From Nanobdellota archaeon (GTDB lineage Archaea; Nanobdellota; Nanobdellia; Parvarchaeales; Parvarchaeaceae), in assembly GCA_021807085.1 (NCBI GenBank), contig JAKAPM010000007.1, positions 1 to 40,377 on the forward strand: DNA of 40,377 nt. Reading direction: 5' to 3'. The position numbers and the translations under genes were made by a program. Under the pieces are notes generated by a model. That model was not told where the DNA came from and ran no database searches. It was given only the letters and a program-made list of their open reading frames with translations. Each line of letters begins with the position of its first letter. Position 1 is the first letter of the stretch. Below, piece after piece: positions 26,393-34,768 of this stretch.

Positions 26393-28549
26393 TTATTTCT
26401 TCAGGATTCTGTCCATCGACCTGTAGAAACTAGATCCTCCAGCGGCGTTTATATCCGCGTGTATGGTCTGCGAAGGTATGAACCTGTATTTTATGTACGA
26501 CGTGCCTATCGACTCGTCGGCCGGCAGGTACAGCTGGCTTATTCCTTTGGTGTACGGGTGCTTGTGGATTATGTTCTTTTCAAATCCAGTCTGCTTCTCG
26601 AGCGATGGTATGGTCGTCGTTACCAGCGTCCTCCACTCACCGTCCTCCAGACCCTTGGTATATTTCCTTTTGAAAGCGAACTTTATCCCTGCTTCGTGGC
26701 AGTCCCCCGCCATAGCGATGTCGACGGTATCCTGTGCCGTATTCTTTACTACATTCATAAGCCCGGTCCTTGCGTCCAGTCCGCCCCTGTAACCCGGGCT
26801 GTGTGTTAGGTACAGCACGTATGGCCCGAGCGTTGGGTTCATGTCGTTCTCCAGAAGGGCGTCGGCGTAAACCACTTCTTTGGTCCCATTATCCTTGTAC
26901 TTCGAGCCTTTCGCATCGCTCTCGCTCCCGTTTCCAGTGGCCTTCTCCATGTGATTGCCGTTTACCAAGTACACCGTTGAGAACAGGGGTGCGAGCGGTT
27001 TTATGTACGTGTTCAGTCTCTTGAGCTGCCTGCCTATATCAAGGTCAGAGTGTCCGAACACCGATTCGTACAACATCGTTTCCATTTTTTTGATCCGCTG
27101 TCCGTAATCGGTTATCTTTTCTATGTTGTTCAGTTCTTCCTGCAAGTCCTCTGGAGTGGGAGCTGTTGGGAGGGACATCTTGGTCCTCTGCGCTTTGTCT
27201 ATGCCGCCGTCCACCGCGTCTCCGCCGTCGAATAGTTTCCTGTACTCCAGCGGCACCCTGATTCTGGCGACTATCGCTGGAATGCTTTCTATAGCTTCGT
27301 AATCGCTCTTTGCGTTGCCGATATGCAAGTCCGCAATCTTCGTCACTTCGTACATAGATCCCTTCGACAGTTCCTTTTCTAGCTTGCTCGGGTTGATTCT
27401 TTTTTTAAGGCCGGTGGCGTCTATATGCTCTATCTCGACGCTCCCGTCATCGTTCACAGTGAATATGGATATGGCGCTGTCCTCGAACTGCGACAATCTT
27501 TTCGACACGCTCGTCTTGTTGAAACTAGCCCTCAGCCTGAACTGCTTGTCTATGTCAAGAATCGGCCCTTGGTTGAAAATGAAGACGGGGTCTTTTCTGC
27601 TTCTGTAATCTATAGACGTGAAATCGGTGGAAGAACCGTTTCCTGTTATATAGATGTCCCCGAGCCTGCCGTCCAGCGCGTCCTTGCTCGCATAATCTAT
27701 TATCATCTGTATATTCCTCTCCGACGGCTTCCCCTCGTTCAGTCCCGCGGTCAGGCCGTTTATCGAATAGAACGCCTTTATCTTCATGCCGTTTATGGTT
27801 ATGTCCTCGGGTCTGGTTTCAACTGTTGAATCCCCAGCGTAGTTCTCGAACCTCTTGTACACGTGCACCTTCGCGCCCTTGAATATGTTGTTTATGATGT
27901 TGTGGTAGATTTCGTTCGCCTTGTTCTTTATTCCCCCTTTGTCGGAGTTCTTCCATTTCGAGGTCTTGAACTTGTAGCCATCCGGTATGAACGCCAGCAC
28001 CCGCTCCACTTCGTCGGGACGGACGTTTGGATTCTTGCCCCTCTTCTTCGAGTTGTTCTTGTTGCCGTTGTAATTGTTGCGCTTGCTCAGCTTCTCAAGG
28101 CTCTCTATAAGCATCCTCTTGTTCCTGTAATCCGTATCACCCGCCACACAGTGTATCTCTATATTCTTCTTTTTCGCCTGCTGCGTTATCGGGTCCATTG
28201 TTATCGCGCCGAGTCTTGTGGCCTCCACTAAGTCATCAACGGAGTCGCTGTCGTTCTTCCCCTTCTTCACTTTGTCATACGTGTCTTGCCCGTATCTTTC
28301 TAGAAGGTGGTCTTCCATCAGGTCCAGTCTTTCTCCCCTCCACCTGCTGTATCTGTCCGGTACATAAGCCATCAGACCGTTTATCAGTATTCCGTCGATT
28401 CTCTTGTTGTCGTTTTTTATCAATTCCCCTATACTAGCCATTATGTCCGGATCGTTCAACTTCGTCCCAAGCTCTAGTTCTGACATCACGTAGAATCTTA
28501 ATCTCGGCTGTTTAGTCTCGAGTGTCTTCTCAAGTTTTTCCCCCATCAT
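26393..28549 (-). CDS. Large protein with two metallophosphoesterase modules, the first degenerate
   Basis: 718 residues (or 717 from the second ATG at 28546, better spaced from GGGGTGAG). The C-terminal module keeps calcineurin-like ligands: A-D407-L-H409, G443-D444, G531-N532-H533, H583 in 'LTHSPGY', and G615-D616-C-H618 (first His of GHxH is Asp). The N-terminal module has the same block order without ligands: 'MSELELG' (23-28 region) for SDLHLG, 'LINGLM' (55-60) for GD, 'CVAGDTDYRN' (134-143) for GNHD, and 'ITGNGSS' (301-307) for GHTH, followed by 'PVFIFNQGPI'. So one active-like and one pseudo-domain. A Lys/Asn-rich insert (155-175) and a variable linker (541-557) are present. Cytosolic. 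Not DP1 of PolD by sequence. Confidence 0.75.
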   Translation of the reverse strand: MMGEKLEKTLETKQPRLRFYVMSELELGTKLNDPDIMASIGELIKNDNKRIDGILINGLMAYVPDRYSRWRGERLDLMEDHLLERYGQDTYDKVKKGKNDSDSVDDLVEATRLGAITMDPITQQAKKKNIEIHCVAGDTDYRNKRMLIESLEKLSKRNNYNGNKNNSKKRGKNPNVRPDEVERVLAFIPDGYKFKTSKWKNSDKGGIKNKANEIYHNIINNIFKGAKVHVYKRFENYAGDSTVETRPEDITINGMKIKAFYSINGLTAGLNEGKPSERNIQMIIDYASKDALDGRLGDIYITGNGSSTDFTSIDYRSRKDPVFIFNQGPILDIDKQFRLRASFNKTSVSKRLSQFEDSAISIFTVNDDGSVEIEHIDATGLKKRINPSKLEKELSKGSMYEVTKIADLHIGNAKSDYEAIESIPAIVARIRVPLEYRKLFDGGDAVDGGIDKAQRTKMSLPTAPTPEDLQEELNNIEKITDYGQRIKKMETMLYESVFGHSDLDIGRQLKRLNTYIKPLAPLFSTVYLVNGNHMEKATGNGSESDAKGSKYKDNGTKEVVYADALLENDMNPTLGPYVLYLTHSPGYRGGLDARTGLMNVVKNTAQDTVDIAMAGDCHEAGIKFAFKRKYTKGLEDGEWRTLVTTTIPSLEKQTGFEKNIIHKHPYTKGISQLYLPADESIGTSYIKYRFIPSQTIHADINAAGGSSFYRSMDRILKK

Positions 28550-28651
28550 CTCACCCCACTTGAATTGTATATCCTTATTCTACTAATTAATAGTACCTAT
28601 CACTTTTTAAATACGGTATGGTATTACTATTATATTACTGAATTTTGCCGT

Positions 28652-29947
28652 TCAGATACGATCGAAGCCAGTGTACTTCCTGAGGGCTTCCGGCACCGTT
28701 ACGTCCCCGTTTTCCTGCTGGTGGGTCTCGAGAATCGCTATCAGCGCCCTCTGTACTGGTATTCCTGTGCCGTCCAGGGTGCTGACGTATGCCTTGTTGC
28801 CGCTGTCGTCGGAGTATTTTATGTTCAGGCGCCTAGCTATCCAGTCGGTGGTGTTGTCGAAAGAGCCAACCTCCCTGTATTTCTCCTGCGAATAGATATA
28901 AGCTTCTATGTCGTACTGCTTCACGTCCCTCACTCCCATATCGCCGGTGCATATGTCGACGACCCTGTACGGTATCCCGAGTTCGGCCCACATCTCCTCA
29001 GCGTTTTCCAGTATCTCCTTGTGTATCCTGTCCGCATCCTCCGGCTTGCAGAAGACTATCTGTTCCGTCTGATTAAACTGGTGCACGCGGAATATCCCCT
29101 TCTGGTCCTTGCCGTGGGCTCCCGCTTCCTTCCTGAACGCCGGACTCACTCCCACGAACTTTAGGGGCAGCTTGCCCTCGGGTATGACACTGTCGGAGTA
29201 CATGGCTATCATAGGGTGTTCAGTGGTAGATATCAGGAATCTTTCCTCCTCGCCCGTGTCCTCCACTCCGCTGACCTTGTAGAGCGCGTCTTCGAAGGTT
29301 GCCATGTGGGCTATCCCGCTGTAGACGTCCTTCTTTATCATAAACGGCGGAATCAGAGGAGTGAATCCTTTCGATGCCATCTTTGCTATGGAATAGGCTT
29401 CTATGGCAAGCGCAAGCTGCACTAGTTTTCCCTTGAGGTAGTAGAACCTGCTTCCAGCGACCCTCGCAGCGTTCTCCAGGTCGACCAGGTCCTTCTTCTC
29501 GCATATTTCTGCGTAACTCTTGGTCTTGAACTTCCTATCAGTTATGTCGCCGGCCTTCTTTATCTCGACGTTTTCACTATCGTCTTTTCCGTCCGGCACT
29601 CCCTCCGCGATTGTGTTCGGAAGCCACAGGAACAGGTTCTTTGCCTCCTCAGTAAGCTTGCCAATCTCATCCTCTTTTGACTTTATCCCTTCCATCAGGT
29701 TTCTGACCTTTTTCCTGTCCCCATCGTCGGTTTTCTTGCCTTCTTTCGACGCCTTCGAGAACCCTTCGCTGATTACGTTCCGTTCGTGCCTGAGCGAATC
29801 TATTTCTCTCTGCATGGTCTTTATCGAATCGTTGAGCTCTATCAGCCTGCCCACGGGGTCTGTGGCAGTTCCCCCCAAGAACCTTCTTTTTATAGATAAT
29901 TCAAGGGCATCTTTGTTGTCCTTGACGTAATTCAAATCGTAAACCAT
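28652..29947 (-). CDS. serS: Seryl-tRNA synthetase
   Basis: 431 residues, the common (bacterial/eukaryotic-like) SerRS, not the methanogen type. N-terminal tRNA-binding coiled-coil hairpin (about residues 30-110, 'IKTMQREIDSLRHERNVISE'). Class II motifs: motif 1 around 'FTPLIPPFMIKKDVYSG', 'TTEHPMIAMYSDSVIPEGKL', motif 2 'SPAFRKEAG' with 'KGIFRVHQFNQTEQI', and motif 3 'GTGIPVQRALIAILE'. Intact. The ATG is 24.5 nt from a TATA box that probably also serves tRNA-Val on the other strand. Confidence 0.96.
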   Translation of the reverse strand: MVYDLNYVKDNKDALELSIKRRFLGGTATDPVGRLIELNDSIKTMQREIDSLRHERNVISEGFSKASKEGKKTDDGDRKKVRNLMEGIKSKEDEIGKLTEEAKNLFLWLPNTIAEGVPDGKDDSENVEIKKAGDITDRKFKTKSYAEICEKKDLVDLENAARVAGSRFYYLKGKLVQLALAIEAYSIAKMASKGFTPLIPPFMIKKDVYSGIAHMATFEDALYKVSGVEDTGEEERFLISTTEHPMIAMYSDSVIPEGKLPLKFVGVSPAFRKEAGAHGKDQKGIFRVHQFNQTEQIVFCKPEDADRIHKEILENAEEMWAELGIPYRVVDICTGDMGVRDVKQYDIEAYIYSQEKYREVGSFDNTTDWIARRLNIKYSDDSGNKAYVSTLDGTGIPVQRALIAILETHQQENGDVTVPEALRKYTGFDRI

Positions 29948-29966
29948 AGTTATTCTTTGCAGAAAA

Positions 29967-29976
29967 ATATATTTAA
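29967..29976. promoter_or_regulatory. TATA box between serS and tRNA-Val
   Basis: ATATATTTAA is centred 24.5 nt from the serS ATG (minus strand) and 30.5 nt from the mature 5' end of tRNA-Val (plus strand). Both spacings suit archaeal TBP/TFB promoters, so one box may serve a protein gene and a tRNA gene. Confidence 0.5.
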
Positions 29977-30001
29977 GTCTTTAATTATTCAATCAATTAG
30001 T

Positions 30002-30074
30002 GGGCCCATGGTCTAGCGGTTATGACGTCTGCTTGACGTGCAGAAGGTCGGGAGTTCAAATCTCCCTGGACCCA
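30002..30074 (+). tRNA. tRNA-Val (anticodon GAC)
   Basis: Acceptor GGGCCCA/TGGACCC pairs except C4-A69 (30005 with 30070); D-arm GTCT...GAC; anticodon stem TCTGC/GCAGA with loop TTGACGT (anticodon GAC, 30035-30037); T-arm GGGAG TTCAAAT CTCCC; discriminator A30074. No intron, no CCA. All other pairs are sound, so it is probably functional. The C4-A69 mismatch is unusual. Confidence 0.93.
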
Positions 30075-30117
30075 TATTATATTCGCGCCTTGACGAGCTC
30101 GCCGCGTCGTGAATCAT

Positions 30118-30753
30118 ATGAAAGGAAAATTGGATGACCGAAGGACGTGGATGGTTGCCATGCGTTACCTGTCGAAAAGAGATGGGATCATGTCAAAGGC
30201 TATAAAGTGGAAGGGGTACATCAAGATATCCTTGCACAGGAACCACTTCGAGGCCCTCGTGCGCTCCATAATCGCCCAGCAGATATCTGGTTTCGCAGCG
30301 GCTTCCATAACTAGGAAGCTGCACGGACTCTACGGCGGCAGGTGCCCGACCCCCGAGGAATTTTTGGGCACTAACGTGCAGAAGATATCCTCCGCAGGCA
30401 TCTCGCCGCAAAAACTCTCATACATAAAGGATCTTTCTGAGAGAATAGTGGATGGAAGGGTCGAGTTGAGAAAGTTCGGCAGGCTTTCGAACGAAGCGGT
30501 CATAACAGAGCTGGATGGCGTCAAAGGAATAGGGCGCTGGACGGCAGAGATGTTCCTCATGTTCTCGCTGGGACGCATAGACATACTGCCGAAGGATGAT
30601 TACGGCATAAGGAAATCCATAAAGAGGCTTTACCATCTGGATGGGCTACCCGACAGGGATAAACTCGCCGTATTCGAGAGAAAGTGGAGCCCCTACAATT
30701 CCGTCGCCTCCATATATCTGTGGGAAGACGAAGGAATCAAAGAACCGGCGTGA
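30118..30753 (+). CDS. HhH-GPD DNA glycosylase (AlkA/3-methyladenine type)
   Basis: 211 residues from the ATG at 30118; a GTG three codons upstream is possible. Base-excision repair enzyme. Hallmarks: 'FEALVRSIIAQQISGFAAAS' (family 'L...Ii.QQlS...A..i'), helix-hairpin-helix 'ELDGVKGIGRWTAEMFLMFS', and the catalytic Asp in 'ILPKDDYGIRKSI'. No 4Fe-4S cysteine cluster, which separates it from Nth/MutY and supports an AlkA-like alkyl-base glycosylase. It lacks AlkA's N-terminal TBP-like domain. Placed 43 nt after tRNA-Val. Confidence 0.9.
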   Translation: MKGKLDDRRTWMVAMRYLSKRDGIMSKAIKWKGYIKISLHRNHFEALVRSIIAQQISGFAAASITRKLHGLYGGRCPTPEEFLGTNVQKISSAGISPQKLSYIKDLSERIVDGRVELRKFGRLSNEAVITELDGVKGIGRWTAEMFLMFSLGRIDILPKDDYGIRKSIKRLYHLDGLPDRDKLAVFERKWSPYNSVASIYLWEDEGIKEPA

Positions 30754-30765
30754 TGAGGCGAGCTA

Positions 30766-31659
30766 TCAGCCTTTCAGGAGTTTCCAGGAGAGTACTATGC
30801 TTATTATACCGAGAGCGACTGCGAACACTCCAAGATAGATGAAATTGTAGAGCATTGGCGTGGAGAACTGTATGCCGAGAAGCGCCTGTCTTCCTATCTC
30901 TATCGTGAAGCTGACAGGGTTTACGTTTGCTATCGCCTGTAGCCATGATGGCATAGCGGACGTGGGGAAGAAAGCGTTGCTCATGAACAGAAGAGGCAGG
31001 TTCAGGAGGTTTGCGATTGCCATCTGCGTCTGCCAGTCCTTTGACTTTAGCGCCAGTAGCACGAAAAGTGATGACATACCGAAGCCCAAAAGGAACAGTG
31101 CCCCGAACGCCAGCGCTATGCCGGTCGCAGAGACGTGGGTTAGGGTCATACCTAGCAGTATCGCTATGACTAGCACTATCACTGCCTGTGCCAACGACCT
31201 TATCACACCGTTCAGTATCTTGCCTATGACTATAGATCCCCTAGGAACCGGGGTCGTGAGAAGCTTGTCCAAGAATCCTAGCCTCCTGTCCCAGACTATA
31301 GACATCCCGCTCATCATAGATGTGAAAAGGACTATGAACGCCAGCATACCGACCGCTAGAAACGAGAAGTAGCTGGTCGTACCGAAAATGTTGGTCATTA
31401 CCGTGTTGCCGAGGGTGTTGAGCAGGTTGGCAGGGATGTTCAACCCCGGGATGTTGAATGCGCTGGCTGAGAAAAGGTTTCCGAAATTGAATGCCTTTCC
31501 GAAAAGTCCGAGCCATATTACCGGCTGTATGAGAGATATTATTAGTATGGCGGGAGCGGCGTACCATTTCTTCAGGTCGCGGTTTGTAAGCGACCACAGG
31601 CTCCTGAAGAAGTTCGGTGTAGCCGCCCTTTCCTTTACTCCTCTTTTTGTCGTTTTCAT
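30766..31659 (-). CDS. ABC-2 type exporter permease
   Basis: 297 residues, six predicted membrane helices: the first is 'YAAPAILIISLIQPVIWLGL', then an extracellular loop (about 55-100), 'YFSFLAVGMLAFIVLFTSMM', then the coupling segment 'GMSIVWDRRLGFLDKLLTTP' with 'VPRGSIVIGKIL', which is the ABC-2 signature, two further helices, 'LNLPLLFMSNAFFPTSAMPS' and a final helix. It belongs to the DrrB/NodJ-like family. Stop to the ATPase gene leaves 1 nt, so it is cotranslated with it. Likely exports drugs, lipids or a glycan. Confidence 0.92.
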   Translation of the reverse strand: MKTTKRGVKERAATPNFFRSLWSLTNRDLKKWYAAPAILIISLIQPVIWLGLFGKAFNFGNLFSASAFNIPGLNIPANLLNTLGNTVMTNIFGTTSYFSFLAVGMLAFIVLFTSMMSGMSIVWDRRLGFLDKLLTTPVPRGSIVIGKILNGVIRSLAQAVIVLVIAILLGMTLTHVSATGIALAFGALFLLGFGMSSLFVLLALKSKDWQTQMAIANLLNLPLLFMSNAFFPTSAMPSWLQAIANVNPVSFTIEIGRQALLGIQFSTPMLYNFIYLGVFAVALGIISIVLSWKLLKG

Positions 31660-31660
31660 A

Positions 31661-32662
31661 TCAGTTCCTGCTTATTCTCATAGTCCTACGCTGGAGCATT
31701 AAGTCGCCCGAGCCGCTGCTCTCTTCTTCCCTCAGCGACCTGCCAGTGTACTCAAGGTATACTTCGTCAAGGGTTGGTTTAGTCATGGAAAGTTTTGTAA
31801 CAGTATATCCTTTGGTGCCGACCAGCGTCATGAGCCTGGGGGCTACCGTCTCAGCTGACTTCACCTTCAGCCTGTATTCTTTTCCTTTCTTCCTTACACC
31901 TTTCACACCTGGGACTTTCCTGAAAATCCCACTGAGGTCCGCTTTTTCGTTGCTTACCTCCAGCTGCACTATGTCCCCCCCTATACTCGCCTTCAATCTT
32001 TCGGGAGAATCTATCCTTATTATTTTTCCGTGGTCTATTATCGCAATCCTGTCGCACAGCGAGTCCGCCTCCTCAAGGTAGTGGGTCGTCATGAAAAGCG
32101 TCATTTTGTAATCATTTTTCATCTTTCTTATGTAATCCCACACCGCCGTCCTTGTCTGTACGTCGAGTCCTAGTGTAGGCTCGTCCATGAAGAGCACTTT
32201 CGGATGGTTAACCAGTCCTATGGCTAGCTCTAGCCTTCTCCTCATTCCGCCGGAATAGGTACCTACTTTTCTCTTCATCGCTGCTTCCAGATCGACGAGT
32301 CTCATAAGCTCGACTATCCTCTGTTTAGATACCTTTCTTGGGATTCCGTAAAGGTCTGCCATCAGCAGTGCGTTGTCAAACCCAGTAAGATCCTCGTCAG
32401 CAGTGAACTCTTGCGGCACCACACCCACCGATGCCCTGACCTTGTTTGCTTCCCTATCTATACTGTGTCCTGAGACAGTTGCGTCGCCGCTAGTAGGCGT
32501 TATGAGAGTGGTCAGCATCTTTATCGTTGTCGTCTTTCCCGCCCCGTTCGGACCTAGAAACCCGAATATCTCGCCTTCCTTTACGCTGAATGAAACGCCG
32601 TCGACGGCCCGTAGTTTTCCGTTGAAGACCTTTGACAATCTTTTGACGCTTATTATATCCAC
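31661..32662 (-). CDS. ABC exporter ATPase (DrrA-like)
   Basis: 333 residues. Walker A 'GPNGAGKTT', Q-loop 'VVPQEF', signature 'YSGGMRRRLELA', Walker B 'VLFMDEPTLGLD', switch His 'FMTTHYLEEA'. The C-terminal ~100 residues form the DrrA-type extension ('LMTLVGTKGYTVTKLSMTKP', 'TLDEVYLEYTGRSL'). Middle gene of the PadR-ATPase-permease operon (5-nt gap to padR). Energises the permease at 30766-31659. Confidence 0.95.
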   Translation of the reverse strand: MDIISVKRLSKVFNGKLRAVDGVSFSVKEGEIFGFLGPNGAGKTTTIKMLTTLITPTSGDATVSGHSIDREANKVRASVGVVPQEFTADEDLTGFDNALLMADLYGIPRKVSKQRIVELMRLVDLEAAMKRKVGTYSGGMRRRLELAIGLVNHPKVLFMDEPTLGLDVQTRTAVWDYIRKMKNDYKMTLFMTTHYLEEADSLCDRIAIIDHGKIIRIDSPERLKASIGGDIVQLEVSNEKADLSGIFRKVPGVKGVRKKGKEYRLKVKSAETVAPRLMTLVGTKGYTVTKLSMTKPTLDEVYLEYTGRSLREEESSGSGDLMLQRRTMRISRN

Positions 32663-32667
32663 AGACC

Positions 32668-33120
32668 CTACACCTTTTTCAGTTTCTCTATTATCCTTTT
32701 GAGCTTAGCCTTCTTAGATGCGCTTTTCTTTATGTCCTCGGACTTTTCTAGGAGATATTCCACCTCGTTGTCCATGTCGTCCAGCGTCTTATCTACTGTG
32801 CCGGTCTTCTCCGGCTGTACAAATTTCTTCCAAGGGAACCACGAATAGTTCACGAGTTCCTTCCCCTTCTCTGTTATCGCGTAGTATTTCTTTCCTTTCT
32901 TATCCTTGAGCTCTATAGAGCCCTCATCTAGTAGCTGGTTCAGTATCGGGTACACGCTCCCTGGAGACGGCTTCCAGAAGCCCATAGAAGATTGCTCCAT
33001 CTTATCTATTATCATGGCTCCAGTCGACTCCTCCTTGTAGACAAGCGCTAGTATCCAGTACCTAAGTCCAAACTCTTTGTGTGACCTAAACCCTTCACCA
33101 TGTCCGAAATCGCCAAACAT
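32668..33120 (-). CDS. PadR-family transcriptional regulator
   Basis: 150 residues. PadR winged helix: 'LRYWILALVYKEESTGAMII', 'WKPSPGSVYPILNQLLDEGS' (the defining 'p+ps.GslYp.L..Le..G'), 'KGKKYYAITEKGKEL'. A C-terminal charged helix (about residues 100-150) is the dimerisation arm. As first gene of an ABC exporter operon it is the likely repressor, released by the exported compound. Palindromes around its own TATA box and start site support autoregulation. Confidence 0.93.
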   Translation of the reverse strand: MFGDFGHGEGFRSHKEFGLRYWILALVYKEESTGAMIIDKMEQSSMGFWKPSPGSVYPILNQLLDEGSIELKDKKGKKYYAITEKGKELVNYSWFPWKKFVQPEKTGTVDKTLDDMDNEVEYLLEKSEDIKKSASKKAKLKRIIEKLKKV

Positions 33121-33129
33121 ATCGAAAAC

Positions 33130-33165
33130 CGATATCGTTTTTAGATATTCTTTATATAAATATCT
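33130..33165 (-). promoter_or_regulatory. PadR operon promoter with palindromic operator candidates
   Basis: TTTATATAAA (33151-33160) is the TATA box, 35 nt from the ATG. It is bracketed by the perfect inverted pair AGATATT (33143-33149) and AATATCT (33159-33165). A second palindrome, CGATATCG (33130-33137), lies where transcription should start. Either is a suitable site for a homodimeric PadR repressor; binding is inferred. Confidence 0.5.
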
Positions 33166-33312
33166 TTTGTTTTCCGCCGGTCTAGGGATTTCCGTCCCGC
33201 GGACCTGCCTTTTCTGCTCGCCAAACGAGACCGCCTGGAGAACTACAAGTCAGAGTGTCTCTTCCTTTATGTAGAATTTGCACGTATACAGTCAGGTAAA
33301 CGCCGTACGCAT

Positions 33313-34674
33313 CTAGGAATAACTCGAGTAAATTTTTTCTGCCTCAGTTTCAAACATCCTGTCGAAATTGTCCCTGGAGAATTCCAGACCCAGATATTTG
33401 GTTATATCAATTGCATCAACAAGGGCGTTGCCTACGCAGGCGCTGGCCCCAGGCGACGGAGTTATATTGAATGTCAACCCCTTCCCCCTTATCTTATCGT
33501 CCCCCACCGCGAATCTTTTTGTCTTTTCATCCAATATCTGCGGCCTTATCCCACCTACGTTTGGGTCGAACTTCAGTTCGTTTATGCGGAGAGTAGGTAC
33601 TATCTTGTTTACCTCGTTTTTTATGAAGCTGCGTTTCCCCACGCCGGGTATGTCATACACCATGTTTTTGGTTATTATCCTCCTTACGTTTTTCTCCATG
33701 AACACATTCTTCAAGCTCGTGAATGTATCCAGGTCGAAATCGAAGGACCTTATATAATCAAGTAGGGTGCCACCCTTGCCTTTTTCGAGTGATAGAGGGA
33801 TCTTTACCGTCGGGCCGTACCTAGTAACGTTCGGATTGTTTATATCCGGATCCGCATGCACGGCGGCGAAAGGTATCCCGCTGTGCTGGAACCTATACAC
33901 TTTTCCGTTCAGCATTCTTCTCGACTCGTAGAATCCGCCCCCTATATCAAGTATCGATAGGTTCTTCTCCAAACCCGCCTTCTTTGCGAAATAAAGGCTG
34001 TAAGTACCGGTTGAGAAGTCGACGAACCTTCCCTTGAACTCCTCGCCGCCATCCGTTCTGACTGTGAAGTAGTCACCGGTTCGCTTGGTTTCAACAACCT
34101 TGTGGTTAAATATTATTTTTATTTCTACCTTAGTGTTCTTTTTAGCGTCTTCTATGAAAGTCTCGGCAAGTTTTCCGAAGTTGACCATGTAACCGTGACC
34201 GCTAGTTATCGCCGATATCTCCTCTGCAGGGTCCCTGCCTGCCGTAATGTTTGGTTCCAGTTTTCCTATTTCCCCCTTATCTATATTCTGGAGCGTTGGA
34301 AACACTTCTCGCAGACCTGATTCGTATATCTTCTTTAGCTGCTCCACTTCCTCGCTGCCGACCGCCAACACCATAGTTGGGCACTGCTCTATGACCTGCT
34401 TTCTGAACCTATCTGGGAGGGACATACAGTACTTTAGAGTAAGGGTTGATATCGTCTTGACTTTTCTGGCCTTATCGAGCGAATAATTGGTTTCTATGTC
34501 GCCAAAGTGCAGAGTCTGGCTGTTGTTTCTGCTGCTCGAATTAAGTGTGGCCACGCCCTCGTATTTTTCTATCAGTAGCACGCTCTTCACGTTCGTAAAC
34601 CTGCTGAGCATGTAAAGGAGGGACGTACCTGTTATACCTGCACCGATTATTATCACATCGAATATGTCTGCCAT
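33313..34674 (-). CDS. FAD-dependent oxidoreductase, malate:quinone oxidoreductase-like
   Basis: 453 residues. N-terminal FAD-binding 'DVIIIGAGITGTSLLYMLSR' and 'SVLLIEKYEGVATLNSSSRN', followed by 'NSQTLHFGDIETNYS', which matches the Mqo pattern 'vA.eSSn.wNNaGT.H....ElNY'. A middle 'ITSGHGYMVNFGKLAE' segment, then 'PNVTRYGPTVKIPLS'. The C-terminus is 'GGIRPQIL', 'FAVGDDKI', and 'NITPSPGASACVGNALVDAI', as in Mqo 'SPGASta'. No membrane helix; Mqo enzymes are peripheral, feeding malate electrons to quinone. Related 2-hydroxyacid oxidases are the alternative. Apparently a single-gene transcript. Confidence 0.75.
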   Translation of the reverse strand: MADIFDVIIIGAGITGTSLLYMLSRFTNVKSVLLIEKYEGVATLNSSSRNNSQTLHFGDIETNYSLDKARKVKTISTLTLKYCMSLPDRFRKQVIEQCPTMVLAVGSEEVEQLKKIYESGLREVFPTLQNIDKGEIGKLEPNITAGRDPAEEISAITSGHGYMVNFGKLAETFIEDAKKNTKVEIKIIFNHKVVETKRTGDYFTVRTDGGEEFKGRFVDFSTGTYSLYFAKKAGLEKNLSILDIGGGFYESRRMLNGKVYRFQHSGIPFAAVHADPDINNPNVTRYGPTVKIPLSLEKGKGGTLLDYIRSFDFDLDTFTSLKNVFMEKNVRRIITKNMVYDIPGVGKRSFIKNEVNKIVPTLRINELKFDPNVGGIRPQILDEKTKRFAVGDDKIRGKGLTFNITPSPGASACVGNALVDAIDITKYLGLEFSRDNFDRMFETEAEKIYSSYS

Positions 34675-34768
34675 AATATTCTATAGTCCGACCTCAAAAT
34701 AAAGTTTTTGATTGCCTGCCAGAGCACGTAATAGGCACGTATTAATCCTCCGCATTATTTAGAAAAGT

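Noticed and set aside
26393-28549. The 718-aa phosphoesterase as PolD small subunit DP1
   Set aside because: The DP1 signatures around the phosphoesterase blocks and its N-terminal OB-fold are not visible, and the length and tandem-module plan differ.
33181-33757. Plus-strand open frame running from the PadR promoter through the Mqo-like gene
   Set aside because: It has no start codon in the intergenic part and mostly mirrors the Mqo-like coding strand.
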